The notes: generated by a model not told the origin, from the sequence alone. DNA of 64,000 nucleotides from Corynebacterium crudilactis (GCF_001643015.1 NZ_CP015622.1:2431358-2495357); one strand, 5' to 3'. Shown: positions 1 through 10,530, numbered from the stretch's first letter. Made by a program: numbers and translations.

Positions 1-158
1 AACACATCCGTCCGCCTCGGCGGATTCTGCTTTGGAATATGCAATGCAATTTGCATAGCCTGCACAGTTGAAGGATCCGTAGGATCTTCGCTATGCGGCC
101 CCTCGCTCGCGCGATCGCGGAGGAGAGAGTGGGCGTCGAAAAGCGAATCTTTAGGCAT
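1..158 (-). CDS. 5' part of a conserved protein, possibly a PTH2-like peptidyl-tRNA hydrolase (cut by the window edge)
   Basis: An open frame on the minus strand runs off the left edge. It can start at an ATG that overlaps the end of serB by 8 bases (ATGCCTAA), giving MPKDSLFDAHSLL... and later ...DPSTVQAMQIALHIP. The second stretch reads like real protein and resembles the beginning of actinobacterial proteins annotated as PTH2-type peptidyl-tRNA hydrolases; this family call is from memory and is weak. The true start is uncertain. The ATG start would make the dispersed GCTTTTCGACGCC repeat part of the coding region, while in-frame GTG or ATG codons at about position 60 would leave it in the gap. 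The gene probably shares a transcript with serB, which lies just upstream. Confidence 0.45.
   Translation of the reverse strand, partial: MPKDSLFDAHSLLRDRASEGPHSEDPTDPSTVQAMQIALHIPKQNPPRRTDV
132..144 (-). repeat. Dispersed 13-mer GCTTTTCGACGCC, copy 1
   Basis: This is an exact copy of the 13-mer on the minus strand, preceded by CTAAAGATTC, which overlaps the serB stop codon. It belongs to the dispersed family also seen at 4902, 31274, 35394, 37430, 45612, 46933, 48847 and 58550. Its function is unknown. Confidence 0.6.
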
Positions 159-1455
159 TGTTGGTCAAAGGAACGCGGTGGAAAGTTCCATCTTCCTGAT
201 CAGCCAGGTCAATCTCATCACGAGAAATACCCATCATGTGCAGCACCTCATCCAAGAATGGGTGGTTCACAGAAGTATCCGCAATCTCCTTCAACGCTGG
301 CTTCGCGTTGAATGCGATACCCAGGCCGGCAGCAGAGAGCATATCGATGTCATTGGCACCATCGCCAACAGCCACAGTCTGGTACATCTTCAAACCGGAA
401 TCAGCCGCGAATTCACGCAAGAATTCAGCCTTTGCTGCACGATCCACGATCTTGCCAATGACATTGCCAGTCAGCTTGCCATCAACAATTTCCAGCGTAT
501 TGGCGCGGACATAATCCAGCTCCAGTTCATCAGCCAAGCCATCTAGAACCTGGATGAAACCGCCAGAAACCACAGCAGTCTGGTAACCCATGCGGTTGAG
601 GGTACGAATGGTGGTACGAGCACCTGGAGTCAGTTCAATGGCCTTGGCAACTTCATCAATCACTGAAGCATCCAAACCAGCCAAAGCCTTCACACGCTCA
701 CGCAAAGACTCCTCGAAATCGAGCTCACCACGCATAGCACGCTCAGTAACTTCAGCTACTTCTGCTTCCTTGCCAGCGTGAGCCGCCAGCATCTCAATAA
801 CCTCACCGGTGATCAGCGTGGAATCACAATCGAAGCACACCAGGCGCTTAGAGCGGCGCAACAGACCAGAACGCTCAATCGCGATATCAACGTTCAGCTC
901 TGAAGTAAGCGAAGCAAGTGCCTTACGCATAGCTTCACCGCCACCAGGGCTGACATCAGGAACCGTAACCTTGAGCTCCAGGCCAGTTACTGGGTAATCC
1001 GAAATGCCACGGATGGTATCGATGTTGGCATCATAATCAGCCAACGTCTGACCAATGCGAGAAATATCCAAAGCATCAACCGGATCGCCCAACACAACCA
1101 CGACGTGGGAAGAACGAGGACGTGCAGATTGCACTGCTTCTTGCAGCTCCACAACCACTGATTGCCCATGGACTCGCAAAGTATCAGTTAAGCCGGTGGT
1201 GACAGTTTCAACCTTTTCAGGAGCAATACCCACGAACGCAGCCAGGTTTAAAAATCCGCGAAACATTGATTGCTCAACGTCCAAAACCTGAACCTTATTG
1301 GCAGATAAGACTCTAAAGAATGCGGCAGTCACGCCGTGGCGATCTTTACCGCTCACTGTGATCACCGCTGGAAGATAACCTTCACGCAACGCAACCTGCT
1401 GGCCGATTTCTAGCTCAGCGATTTCTAGGGATTCATTCTGATTCAGTTCAGTCAC
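151..1455 (-). CDS. serB: Phosphoserine phosphatase SerB
   Basis: The enzyme hydrolyses O-phospho-L-serine to L-serine, the last step of serine synthesis, in the cytoplasm. The protein has 434 residues. The first ~190 residues contain ACT-like regulatory domains, as in mycobacterial SerB2. The C-terminal half is a HAD phosphatase with the nucleophile motif DCDST at about 209-213, the motif II serine in VVSGGF near 296, and the motif IV GDGANDIDML near 370. It starts at GTG with no clear ribosome binding site, so a leaderless or slightly different start is possible. A 17-bp terminator hairpin separates it from ctaD upstream. The open frame downstream overlaps its stop codon. Confidence 0.93.
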   Translation of the reverse strand: MTELNQNESLEIAELEIGQQVALREGYLPAVITVSGKDRHGVTAAFFRVLSANKVQVLDVEQSMFRGFLNLAAFVGIAPEKVETVTTGLTDTLRVHGQSVVVELQEAVQSARPRSSHVVVVLGDPVDALDISRIGQTLADYDANIDTIRGISDYPVTGLELKVTVPDVSPGGGEAMRKALASLTSELNVDIAIERSGLLRRSKRLVCFDCDSTLITGEVIEMLAAHAGKEAEVAEVTERAMRGELDFEESLRERVKALAGLDASVIDEVAKAIELTPGARTTIRTLNRMGYQTAVVSGGFIQVLDGLADELELDYVRANTLEIVDGKLTGNVIGKIVDRAAKAEFLREFAADSGLKMYQTVAVGDGANDIDMLSAAGLGIAFNAKPALKEIADTSVNHPFLDEVLHMMGISRDEIDLADQEDGTFHRVPLTNNA

Positions 1456-1528
1456 GAAAATAATTGTCTCACGTCTCTGATCGGAACACTACTTCAGATA
1501 TCGTGATAAAAAATCCGCCCAAAATAAA

Positions 1529-1567
1529 ACACCAGCCCCAGCAGATTTTCTCTGCTGGGGCTGGTGT
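1529..1567 (-). terminator. Terminator downstream of ctaD
   Basis: A perfect 17-bp stem with a 5-base loop (ACACCAGCCCCAGCAGA and its complement) is followed on the minus strand by a T-rich stretch. It lies between the ctaD stop and the serB start. Confidence 0.9.
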
Positions 1568-1601
1568 CTCTTAGTCAGGTACAGAACTTACTCAGACATT
1601 T

Positions 1602-3356
1602 TTAGCGGCCAGAGTTAGTTGCATGGGCCGGGGCAGTACCCAATTCTGGAGCATTCTGATCATCGTGATGTCCAGTATGTGCCTCTGCGCGCATGCGTTC
1701 AATCATGTGCGGGTAGTGCAGCTCGAACGCAGGGCGCTCGGAGCGGATACGAGGCAGGGAGGTGAAGTTGTGGCGAGGAGGAGGGCAGGAGGTTGCCCAC
1801 TCCAGGGAGTTGCCATAACCCCAAGGATCATCAACGGTAACGAGCTCACCATAGCGCCAAGACTTGAAGACGTTCCAAACGAATGGAATAACAGACAAGC
1901 CGAGGAGGAAGGAGAAGACCGTAGAAATCTGGTTGTAGATGGTGAAGCCATCTGAATCCAGGTAATCAGCGTAACGACGTGGCATACCCATGTTGCCCAC
2001 CCAGTGCTGGATGAGGAAGGTGCCGTGGAAACCAACGAAGGTCAACCAGAAGTGGATCTTGCCAAGACGCTCATCGAGCATGCGGCCAGTCATCTTCGGG
2101 AACCAGAAGTAAACGCCTGCACAAGATGCGAACACCACGGTACCGAAGAGGGTGTAGTGGAAGTGCGCGATCAGGAAGTAGGAGTCAGACAAGTGGAAGT
2201 CCAGTGGTGGGGCTGCCAGCATAATGCCGGTAAGTCCACCGAAGAGGAAGGTAGCCATGAAGCCAACAGACCAGATCATTGGGGTTTCCCAAGTGATGTG
2301 GCCCTTCCACATGGTGCCCACCCAGTTGAAGAACTTAACGCCGGTAGGAACCGAAATCAGGAACGTCATGAAGGAGAAGAACGGTAGCAAAACCGCACCG
2401 GTCACGAACATGTGGTGAGCCCACACAGCCATGGATAGTGCACCAATGGACAGGGTTGCGAAGATCAGGCCGACGTAACCGAACATTGGCTTACGGGAGA
2501 ACACAGGAATGATCTCAGACACGATGCCGAAGAATGGCAGTGCAAGAACGTAAACCTCTGGGTGTCCGAAGAACCAGAACAGGTGTTGCCAAAGCAGGGA
2601 GCCACCGTTAGCTGGATCGTAGATGTGTCCACCAAGCTTGCGGTCATACAGAACGCCCAGTGCAGCAGCAAGCAACAGTGGGAAGATCAGCAGTGCAAGA
2701 ACAGAAACAATGAAGATGTTCCAGGTGAAGATTGGCATGCGGAACATGGTCATACCTGGTGCGCGGAGGCACAGGATGGTGGTCAGCATGTTAATTGCGG
2801 ATGCAACGGAACCAATACCTGTTGCACCAACGCCGACGATCCACATGTCAGAGCCAAGGCCTGGGGAGTGAATAGCGTCAGAAAGTGGGGAGTACATGGT
2901 CCAACCGAAGTCAGCAGCACCACCCGGGGTTAGGAAGCCAGTCAGCATTGCAATACCACCAACGGTGGTGATCCAGAAGCCGAAAGCGTTCAAACGTGGG
3001 AAAGCTACGTCAGGCGCACCGATTTGCAGTGGCAGAACGTAGTTAGCGAAACCCCAAACGATTGGAGTTCCGTAAAGCAGCAGCATGACAGTTCCGTGCA
3101 TGGTGAACAGCTGGTTGAACTGCTCATTGGACAAGAACTGCAGACCAGGGGTGAAAAGCTCTGCGCGGATAAGCAGGGCCATCAAGCCACCGAGGAAGAA
3201 GAAGCTGAAGGACATAATGATGTACATAATGCCCAGCTGCTTGTGGTCGGTGGTGGTCATCATCATCCATGCTTTGCTGCCCGTGCGTGCATGGCCTGTC
3301 GGCTCGGGCCTTTGTGGGGCGACGTGCCCGTCGACCCTAGGCGCCACAGCGGTCAT
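1602..3356 (-). CDS. ctaD: Cytochrome aa3 oxidase subunit I CtaD
   Basis: This is the heme- and copper-binding catalytic subunit of the aa3-type terminal oxidase in the plasma membrane, which works with the bc1 complex. The 584-residue protein has the heme-copper oxidase family signatures: an early histidine in FTMHGTVM, the GHPEVYVL segment carrying the Glu and the cross-linked His/Tyr, the HHMFV copper ligands, and AHFHYTLFG near the heme ligands. About twelve membrane segments are visible, followed by a hydrophilic His-rich C-terminal tail. The start is an ATG preceded by a strong AGGAGGAACCT. The gene stands alone between terminators. The other oxidase subunits are encoded elsewhere. Confidence 0.97.
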   Translation of the reverse strand: MTAVAPRVDGHVAPQRPEPTGHARTGSKAWMMMTTTDHKQLGIMYIIMSFSFFFLGGLMALLIRAELFTPGLQFLSNEQFNQLFTMHGTVMLLLYGTPIVWGFANYVLPLQIGAPDVAFPRLNAFGFWITTVGGIAMLTGFLTPGGAADFGWTMYSPLSDAIHSPGLGSDMWIVGVGATGIGSVASAINMLTTILCLRAPGMTMFRMPIFTWNIFIVSVLALLIFPLLLAAALGVLYDRKLGGHIYDPANGGSLLWQHLFWFFGHPEVYVLALPFFGIVSEIIPVFSRKPMFGYVGLIFATLSIGALSMAVWAHHMFVTGAVLLPFFSFMTFLISVPTGVKFFNWVGTMWKGHITWETPMIWSVGFMATFLFGGLTGIMLAAPPLDFHLSDSYFLIAHFHYTLFGTVVFASCAGVYFWFPKMTGRMLDERLGKIHFWLTFVGFHGTFLIQHWVGNMGMPRRYADYLDSDGFTIYNQISTVFSFLLGLSVIPFVWNVFKSWRYGELVTVDDPWGYGNSLEWATSCPPPRHNFTSLPRIRSERPAFELHYPHMIERMRAEAHTGHHDDQNAPELGTAPAHATNSGR

Positions 3357-3773
3357 AGGTTCCTCCTGACTACGGGACGATCCATTCGGATTACCGATCG
3401 TCCTTTAACAACACTGCCTGATCTTAAGCCACAGGCAGGATCCGATGCCAACCCAAAAAGGCCGGTATGCAGCTAACTGTAACCCTTTTTCATGCCCAAA
3501 AAAAATGTTTTTAGATCTTTGGGTGAGGTTGTTAACCAGATCGGTCACCTGTGGGCAGTGAGTTTCAGCAAAAGCTGTGAAGGGGTTCACATTTTGATCG
3601 ACGTTTTGCCAGGATGCCCCACCCCCGCAATTAACCCCTGTCACAGTTTTCACATCTCCCCCCGCTGGGGTTCAATCGAATGGTTGAGGTGAACTTTCTA
3701 GCCTCTTTCCTTGAAGACACCCCGCAGGCCTTTTAACAAGAACATACCCCTCCCCTATTCCGTTAGCTGCTAA
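3357..3773. other. ctaD upstream region, no gene
   Basis: About 420 bases separate ctaD from the nrdF terminator. This stretch must hold the ctaD promoter and 5' leader. Short open frames here show no codon bias or ribosome binding site. No operator could be assigned with confidence. Confidence 0.5.
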
Positions 3774-3828
3774 AAATACAAATGCCGCACCCCTAGAAAT
3801 TTTTCTAGGGGTGCGGCATTTGTATTTT
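3774..3828 (-). terminator. Very strong terminator downstream of nrdF
   Basis: An essentially perfect inverted repeat of about 26 bp per arm has a 2-4 base loop, with CCGCACCCCTAGAAA in the left arm. A/T runs on both sides allow it to work in either direction. It ends nrdF transcription. Confidence 0.9.
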
Positions 3829-3865
3829 CAAACTTTGAAAATTAGAACCACGACATTAAGGACTC

Positions 3866-5265
<1,400 letters not shown>

Positions 5266-5284
5266 TTATGCTGCGCTAACCTAT
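5266..5284 (+). promoter_or_regulatory. Candidate DtxR box upstream of ftn
   Basis: TTATGCTGCGCTAACCTAT matches the corynebacterial DtxR consensus TTAGGTTAGSCTAACCTAA at 14 of 19 positions; the right half is nearly perfect. It ends 37 bases upstream of the ftn ATG. DtxR is known to act on ferritin genes in C. glutamicum, which supports the call. Binding here is inferred. Confidence 0.5.
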
Positions 5285-5321
5285 GCTGACAGACCAGCAG
5301 AAGATGTGTATCTTAGGGGCC

Positions 5322-5810
5322 ATGACAATCAACGAGAAGATCGCATCAGCTTTCAACAACCAAGTGACTGCAGAGCTTGAAGCTTCAATGGTGTACCTTC
5401 AGCTCTCCTACGTTCTAGACGATTTGGGCCTCACCGGCATGCGCGACTGGATGCAGGCACAGAGCAAAGAAGAGATCGAGCATGCACAGAAATTTGCTCA
5501 GCACCTTCTGAACCGTGACTACACCCCACAGATCGGAGATATCGCACCACCAAAGCTTGATGTCTCCACCGCGCTGGAAGCATTCGAAGCTTCCCTCGCA
5601 CATGAGCAGAAGATCTCCGGACTTATCCGTGAGCTAGCTGCAATCCAGGATGCCGAGAAGGATTATGATTCCCGCGCATTGATCGATTGGTTCCTCAACG
5701 AGCAGATCGAAGAGGAAGCAAACGTCGGCGAGATCATCGACCGCCTCCGCATCGTCGGTGATTCCGGTGCAGGACTCCTCCGCATCGATGGTGAGCTCGG
5801 CTCCCGCTAA
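5322..5810 (+). CDS. ftn: Ferritin Ftn
   Basis: Ferritin is the cytoplasmic iron-storage cage protein, which oxidises Fe(II) and stores Fe(III). The 162-residue product is a four-helix-bundle ferritin of normal length with ferroxidase-type residues: Glu in QVTAELEASMVY, the EEIEHAQKF segment (Glu and His), and the later Glu/Gln helix (NEQIEEEANV). The start is placed at the ATG of MTINEKI, the usual ferritin N-terminus. An in-frame ATG 6 codons upstream (MCILGA) is possible. The gene is divergent from nrdF and has its own terminator. Confidence 0.95.
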   Translation: MTINEKIASAFNNQVTAELEASMVYLQLSYVLDDLGLTGMRDWMQAQSKEEIEHAQKFAQHLLNRDYTPQIGDIAPPKLDVSTALEAFEASLAHEQKISGLIRELAAIQDAEKDYDSRALIDWFLNEQIEEEANVGEIIDRLRIVGDSGAGLLRIDGELGSR

Positions 5811-5833
5811 GAAACCTGTAAGTTTCTAAAACT

Positions 5834-5870
5834 AATGCTCCGCTCCCCCACTAGAGGGGAGCGGAGCATT
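5834..5870 (+). terminator. Terminator of ftn
   Basis: A 15-bp stem (AATGCTCCGCTCCCC and its complement) is followed by TTTA. Confidence 0.88.
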
Positions 5871-6011
5871 TTTATTACTACAGAGTTCATCGAAACGATG
5901 GTGTTTTCTAAAAACATTGGGATTTACTCGAATGCATTCCTTAAAACAGTCATAATGGTAATCACATTCTTTTTGATCGTTCCATTAAACACAGCTTATT
6001 AAAGAGGCATC

Positions 6012-6764
6012 ATGCCCCCAACACCCGAAAGTCCTATGAATAATCCATTAGGTTCTGCTCCCACTCCAGCCAAGCCACTGCTCGATAGTGTTCTTGATGA
6101 ACTCGGCCAAGACATTGTCAGTGGCAAGGTTGCTGTCGGTGACACTTTCAAACTGATGGACATCGGCGAGCGTTTTGGTATTTCTCGTACCGTTGCGCGT
6201 GAGGCTATGCGAGCTCTAGAACAACTTGGGCTTGTTGCATCTTCCCGTCGCATTGGTATCACTGTGCTGCCACAGAATCAGTGGGCTGTTTTTGATAAGT
6301 CCATCATCCGCTGGCGCCTTAATGATGAAGGTCAGCGTGAAGGCCAGCTGCAGTCACTTACTGAGCTGCGCATCGCTATTGAGCCAATTGCAGCACGCAG
6401 TGTTGCTCTCCACGCCTCGACTGCTGAATTAGAAAAGATTCGTGCGCTGGCAACAGAAATGCGTGAGCTAGGTGAATCTGGGCAGGGTGCATCACAGCGT
6501 TTCCTGGAAGCTGATGTCACCTTCCATGAACTCATTTTGCGTTATTGCCACAATGAGATGTTCGCTGCAGTGATTCCGTCGATAAGCGCGGTGCTTGTCG
6601 GGCGCACTGAGCATGGCCTGCAGCCTGATCGTCCAGCACTCGAGGCGCTTGATAATCACGATAAGCTTGCCGACGCCCTCCTGAGCCGTGATGCGGATGC
6701 CGCAGAAACTGCGTCCCGAAATATCCTCAATGAGGTGCGCAGCGTGCTGGGAACGCTCAACTAA
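6012..6764 (+). CDS. gntR1: GntR-family regulator GntR1 (gluconate catabolism)
   Basis: The 250-residue protein has an N-terminal winged helix-turn-helix (FKLMDIGERFGISRTVAREAMRALE interrupted here: helix region about 47-70) and a C-terminal all-helical FCD ligand-binding domain, which places it in the FadR subfamily. Position and sequence fit C. glutamicum GntR1, which with GntR2 represses gluconate uptake and catabolism genes and affects pts and pentose-phosphate genes. An AGAGG site lies 5 bases before the ATG. The gene sits between ftn and nrdE without any functional link to them visible in the sequence. It is convergent with nrdE. Confidence 0.88.
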   Translation: MPPTPESPMNNPLGSAPTPAKPLLDSVLDELGQDIVSGKVAVGDTFKLMDIGERFGISRTVAREAMRALEQLGLVASSRRIGITVLPQNQWAVFDKSIIRWRLNDEGQREGQLQSLTELRIAIEPIAARSVALHASTAELEKIRALATEMRELGESGQGASQRFLEADVTFHELILRYCHNEMFAAVIPSISAVLVGRTEHGLQPDRPALEALDNHDKLADALLSRDADAAETASRNILNEVRSVLGTLN

Positions 6765-6772
6765 TAAAAAAA

Positions 6773-6806
6773 AATTGCCTCCAACCTAATTAGGTTAGAG
6801 GCAATT
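6773..6806. terminator. Bidirectional terminator between gntR1 and nrdE
   Basis: AATTGCCTCCAACCTAA pairs with TTAGGTTAGAGGCAATT with one mismatch. A long A-run on the left and a T-run on the right serve both convergent genes. Confidence 0.85.
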
Positions 6807-6817
6807 TTCATTCCGCT

Positions 6818-8965
6818 TTAAAGCATGCAGCTGACGCAGCCGTCAACTTCGGTACCTTCAAGTGCGACCTGGCGCAAACGGATGTAGTACAAGGTCTTAA
6901 TGCCCTTGCGCCATGCGTAGATCTGCGCACGGTTGATATCACGAGTGGTAGCAGTGTCCTTGAAGAACAAGGTCAAAGACAGACCCTGGTCAACGTATTT
7001 GGTAGCCACAGCATAGGTGTCAATGATCTTCTCGTAGCCGATTTCGTAGGCATCCTCGAAGTACTCCAGGTTGTCATTGTCCATGTGTGGAGCTGGGTAG
7101 TAAACGCGACCGATCTTGCCTTCCTTGCGGATCTCAATCTTGGAAGCGATTGGGTGGATCGACGAGGTGGAGTTGTTGATGTAGGAGATCGAACCGGTTG
7201 GTGGAACTGCCTGCAGGTTGCGGTTAAACAGGCCATGCTCCATCACATCAGCCTTCAGCGCAGCCCAATCCTCCACGGTTGGGGTGTGAATATCAGACTT
7301 CTCAAACAGTGCCTGAACCTTCTCAGACTTTGGTGCGAAATCATTAGCATCAAAACCATCGAAGTATTCACCGGTTGCGTACTGGGAGTTTTCGAAGTTG
7401 TTGAAACGTACTCCACGCTCACGAGCAATCTTGTTGGATGCACGCAGGCACTGGTACAGCACAGCAGCGAAGTAAGCATTGGTGAAGTCCAAGGAGTCCT
7501 CGGAGCCGTAGTACATGTGCTCGCGTCCGAAGTAGCCGTGCAGGTTCATCTGGCCAAGACCAATCGCGTGAGCTGCTTCGTTGCCCTTGCGGATTGATGG
7601 AACAGAATCGATGCTGGTCTGCTCTGAGACAGCGGTCAAACCACGGATGGCGGTTTCGATGGTCTTCTCAAAGTTTGGTGAATCCATTGCCATTGCAACA
7701 TTGAGGGAGCCCAAGTTACAAGAAATATCTTCGCCGACCTCTGCATAGGTGAGGTCATCGTTGAATTCAGATGGGGTGGATACCTGAAGGATTTCAGAGC
7801 ACAGGTTGGAGTGGGTGATGCGGCCTTCGATTGGGTTAGCTGCATTCACGGTGTCTTCATACATGATGTATGGGTAACCGGATTCGAACTGGATCTCTGC
7901 CAGAGTCTGGAAGAACTGACGCGCGTTGATCTTGGTCTTGCGGATGCGGTCATCATCGACCATCTCATCGTAAAGCTCAGTGACTGAGACGTCTGCAAAT
8001 GGCTTGCCGTAGATGCGCTCCACATCGTATGGGGAGAACAAGTACATGTCATCGTTGCGCTTTGCCAGCTCAAAAGTGATGTCTGGAATAACAACGCCCA
8101 AGGACAGGGTCTTGATACGGATCTTCTCATCGGCGTTTTCACGCTTGGTATCAAGGAAAGACAAGATGTCTGGGTGGTGTGCGTTCAGGTAGACGGCACC
8201 TGCGCCCTGGCGAGCACCCAGCTGGTTAGCGTAGGAGAACGCATCTTCTAGAAGCTTCATTACTGGGATAACACCGGAAGACTGGTTTTCAATCTTCTTG
8301 ATCGGTGCGCCGGATTCACGAAGGTTGGACAGCAGCAATGCGACACCGCCGCCGCGCTTGGACAGCTGCAGCGCGGAGTTGATGGAACGCCCAATGGATT
8401 CCATGTTGTCTTCGATACGCAGCAGGAAGCAAGATACTGGCTCGCCACGCTGTGCTTTACCGGAGTTTAGGAAGGTTGGGGTAGCTGGCTGGAAACGGCC
8501 AGACATGATCTCATCAACCAAGTTTTCAGCCAATGCGCGATCGCTATCAGCAAGGGTCAACGCGACCATGCACACGCGATCTTCAAAACGCTCCAGGTAA
8601 CGGCGTCCGTCGAAAGTCTTCAGTGTGTAGGAAGTGTAGTACTTGTACGCGCCAAGGAAGGACTGGAAGCGGAACTTGAAGGAGTAAGCCCGCTTGAACA
8701 GATCCTTGATGAATTGAAAATCATACTTATCCAACACGATTGGATCGTAGTATTTGTTTTCTACCAGGTAATCAAGCTTTTCCTGAAGGTTGTGGAAAAA
8801 GACAGTGTTCTGGTTGACGTGCTGCAGGAAGTACTGGTTCGCAGCCTCGCGGTCCTTATCGAACTGGATCTCGCCGGTGTCATTGTAAAGGTTGAGCAAC
8901 GCGTTGAGAGCGTGGAAGTCCATTTGGTCTCCGCGTGGCACGACAGTGGTTCCCGATGCAGTCAA
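6818..8965 (-). CDS. nrdE: Class Ib ribonucleotide reductase large subunit NrdE
   Basis: NrdE is the catalytic subunit that reduces NDPs to dNDPs with NrdF as radical source and NrdH as electron donor. The ~710-residue sequence contains the substrate-site cysteine in SCFLLR, the active-site cysteine and glutamate in NLCSEIL, the [10 protein letters not shown] loop and the C-terminal redox pair CVSC (CVSCML end), so every key element is present. The start is uncertain: TTG at 8965 has AAAGGG 8 bases upstream, GTG at 8941 lacks a site, and ATG at 8923 has GCGGAG. The conserved region begins just after that ATG. It follows nrdI with a short gap in the nrdHIE unit. Confidence 0.96.
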   Translation of the reverse strand: MTASGTTVVPRGDQMDFHALNALLNLYNDTGEIQFDKDREAANQYFLQHVNQNTVFFHNLQEKLDYLVENKYYDPIVLDKYDFQFIKDLFKRAYSFKFRFQSFLGAYKYYTSYTLKTFDGRRYLERFEDRVCMVALTLADSDRALAENLVDEIMSGRFQPATPTFLNSGKAQRGEPVSCFLLRIEDNMESIGRSINSALQLSKRGGGVALLLSNLRESGAPIKKIENQSSGVIPVMKLLEDAFSYANQLGARQGAGAVYLNAHHPDILSFLDTKRENADEKIRIKTLSLGVVIPDITFELAKRNDDMYLFSPYDVERIYGKPFADVSVTELYDEMVDDDRIRKTKINARQFFQTLAEIQFESGYPYIMYEDTVNAANPIEGRITHSNLCSEILQVSTPSEFNDDLTYAEVGEDISCNLGSLNVAMAMDSPNFEKTIETAIRGLTAVSEQTSIDSVPSIRKGNEAAHAIGLGQMNLHGYFGREHMYYGSEDSLDFTNAYFAAVLYQCLRASNKIARERGVRFNNFENSQYATGEYFDGFDANDFAPKSEKVQALFEKSDIHTPTVEDWAALKADVMEHGLFNRNLQAVPPTGSISYINNSTSSIHPIASKIEIRKEGKIGRVYYPAPHMDNDNLEYFEDAYEIGYEKIIDTYAVATKYVDQGLSLTLFFKDTATTRDINRAQIYAWRKGIKTLYYIRLRQVALEGTEVDGCVSCML

Positions 8966-9023
8966 AGGAGTGTCCCTTTCAAAAGAGGTCTGAACTATAT
9001 TGTGGTGATTTAAGTTTTAAGTT

Positions 9024-9470
9024 TTAGCTCGTGGTTGCTGGTTCGTATGGTTCCAGCCCCAAAGCTTGGGCATTGTGTAAAAGTCCTCCGCGGAGAACGC
9101 TTACATCTTCCTCGTTGCCCATGAGTTCGAAACGATAGACATAGGGCACTTTACATTTCTTAGAAATGATGTCGCCAGCCAGCCCAAAGTCCGAACCAAA
9201 ATTTGTGTTTCCACCTGCCACAACAGCCCTGATAAAGCTGCGATTGTGTTCATCATTTAAAAATCTGATTACTTGCGGTGGCACTGGACGAGAATTTTCG
9301 CCAGTCATGGAGACTCCGCCACCGTAGGTGGGTGTTATCAAAACATATGGCTCATTGATTTTCAATGGTTCGTCACCTCGGGTGAGAGGGATACGCACAT
9401 TGGGTAAATCGAGTTTTTGCACGAACCGGTGCGTATTATCGGTGGTCGAGGAGAAATACACGATAAGCAT
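9024..9470 (-). CDS. nrdI: Flavodoxin-like NrdI
   Basis: NrdI is a small FMN protein that helps form the dimanganese-tyrosyl cofactor of NrdF. The N-terminus [16 protein letters not shown] carries the phosphate-binding loop of FMN, and TPTYGGG and GGNTNFG match the family's flavin-contact loops. The length of about 148 residues is normal. The ATG at 9470 is chosen because the family starts right before LIVYFSS. A GTG 4 codons upstream is also in frame. It lies between nrdH and nrdE in the same direction. Confidence 0.93.
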   Translation of the reverse strand: MLIVYFSSTTDNTHRFVQKLDLPNVRIPLTRGDEPLKINEPYVLITPTYGGGVSMTGENSRPVPPQVIRFLNDEHNRSFIRAVVAGGNTNFGSDFGLAGDIISKKCKVPYVYRFELMGNEEDVSVLRGGLLHNAQALGLEPYEPATTS

Positions 9471-9749
9471 CCTCGAGCTCACTTCCCTTCTAAATACTGC
9501 CTAGTGCAAGCATTCTGCGCTTGCCATGCCAATTGCTCTTTCTTGTTTCAAAGAGAACTGAACTTCTATTATTCTCGGTTTCTCCCCATGTGCGAGACGA
9601 CCCCCGCGTGTGCGGGGAACACGTTCCAAATATATGAAGAAAAACGAAACGCCGCCAGATATCGGCGACGAATAAGAGGAAGGCCACAAAGGTGTGGCTG
9701 GAGTGGCACGCGTTTTAAGCGAAGATATCGTGCCACTCAACATGCAACA
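9471..9749. other. nrdI-nrdH spacer
   Basis: The spacer is an unusually long 279 bases inside an nrd unit. It has no gene I can support. It contains the solitary CRISPR-repeat-like sequence at 9595-9623. Confidence 0.5.
9595..9623. repeat. Solitary sequence resembling a type I-E CRISPR repeat
   Basis: GACGACCCCCGCGTGTGCGGGGAACAC spans 9596-9622 in two parts: GACGACCCCCGCG and TGTGCGGGGAACAC. It closely matches the common type I-E repeat form (GATCATCCCCGCG... GCGGGGAACAC), including its palindromic CCCCGCG/TGCGGGG core. No second copy, spacer or cas gene is in the window, so this is not a working array. Confidence 0.4.
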
Positions 9750-9983
9750 TTAAGCAGCTGCAGTTGCCATCTCACGGATGCGCTCTGGGCGGAATCCAGA
9801 CCAGTGTGCGCCGTCTGCAACAACAACTGGAGCCTGGAGGTAGCCAAGTGCGAGAACATACTCGCGGGCTTCTTCGTCGAGGCTGATATCAATGAGGTCA
9901 TAGTCAAGACCAGCGCGGTCGAGGGCCTTCTTGGTGGCGTTGCACTGGACGCAAGCAGGCTTGGTGTATACGGTGATTGCCAT
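9750..9983 (-). CDS. nrdH: Glutaredoxin-like NrdH-redoxin
   Basis: NrdH is the thiol electron donor for NrdEF. The 77-residue protein has the CVQC active site at residues 11-14 and the C-terminal motif WSGFRPE typical of NrdH, which is reduced by thioredoxin reductase. It is the first gene of the nrdHIE direction. A pair of NrdR-like boxes lies about 107 bases upstream. Confidence 0.96.
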   Translation of the reverse strand: MAITVYTKPACVQCNATKKALDRAGLDYDLIDISLDEEAREYVLALGYLQAPVVVADGAHWSGFRPERIREMATAAA

Positions 9984-10089
9984 TTTTAGGGCCTTCCTTA
10001 TGTCAGCTTTCGCGTTTAATGCTTAAGGCTGAATCTTACTTTTTAAATCAGTTTTTAAAGTCTTTGTATCGCTCAAGGCGACACATCAG

Positions 10090-10137
10090 ACACTATACTT
10101 TGTGGTGAATTAGTGCAACTGGCACTACATGTAGTAG
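10090..10137 (-). promoter_or_regulatory. Pair of NrdR-like boxes upstream of nrdHIE
   Basis: ACACTATACTTTGTGG at 10090-10105 and GCACTACATGTAGTAG at 10122-10137 both resemble the NrdR palindrome ACACTATATATAGTGT. They start exactly 32 bases apart, about three helical turns, the spacing expected for NrdR. Repression by NrdR when dATP is high is inferred from this layout. Confidence 0.6.
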
Positions 10138-10333
10138 TTACATCGTGAGTATTCCCAGGATGGCAGTTCTCCAGCCACCACATGTAGCGATCCTTAGCTC
10201 CACCAAACTCTCCCCCTGTAACTACATTCTTGTCATTTACCCAGTTCATCAACCATAAAGAATCGTGCCCGTTATGGAATCGTTACATTAGGTATGTGGG
10301 CGCAGACCCCCAAAGAAAATACGCACACAAAAA

Positions 10334-10378
10334 CAATCAAGCACCGAACCCCCACAAGTGAGGAACGGTGCTTGATTG
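10334..10378 (-). terminator. Terminator downstream of rpmJ
   Basis: CAATCAAGCACCG pairs with CGGTGCTTGATTG across a 19-base loop. On the minus strand it is followed by TTTTTG. Confidence 0.85.
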
Positions 10379-10407
10379 CTTGTATAAACCGTGCTTAATC
10401 TTAAAGA

Positions 10408-10530
10408 TTAACCCTGGCGAGCCTTGAAACGTGGCTCTTTCTTGTTGATCACGTAGACTTTGCCACGGCGACGCACGACCTGGGCGCCCGGCTTGTTCTT
10501 CAGCGACCGAAGGGAATTGCGTACCTTCAT
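10408..10530 (-). CDS. rpmJ: Ribosomal protein L36 (zinc-free form)
   Basis: This 40-residue basic protein ([19 protein letters not shown]...) is the large-subunit protein L36. It was identified directly from the sequence and is preceded by GAAAGGAG at good distance. It lacks the three cysteines and one histidine that bind zinc in the classical form, so it is the C-minus type. It stands alone with its own terminator, between the nrd unit and nadE. Confidence 0.93.

Noticed and set aside
3405..3653. 82-codon minus-strand frame upstream of ctaD
   Set aside because: No ribosome site or codon bias; probably ctaD leader.
9595..9623. A CRISPR array
   Set aside because: Only one repeat-like unit is present, without spacers or cas genes, so it is listed as a repeat and a finding, not as an array.
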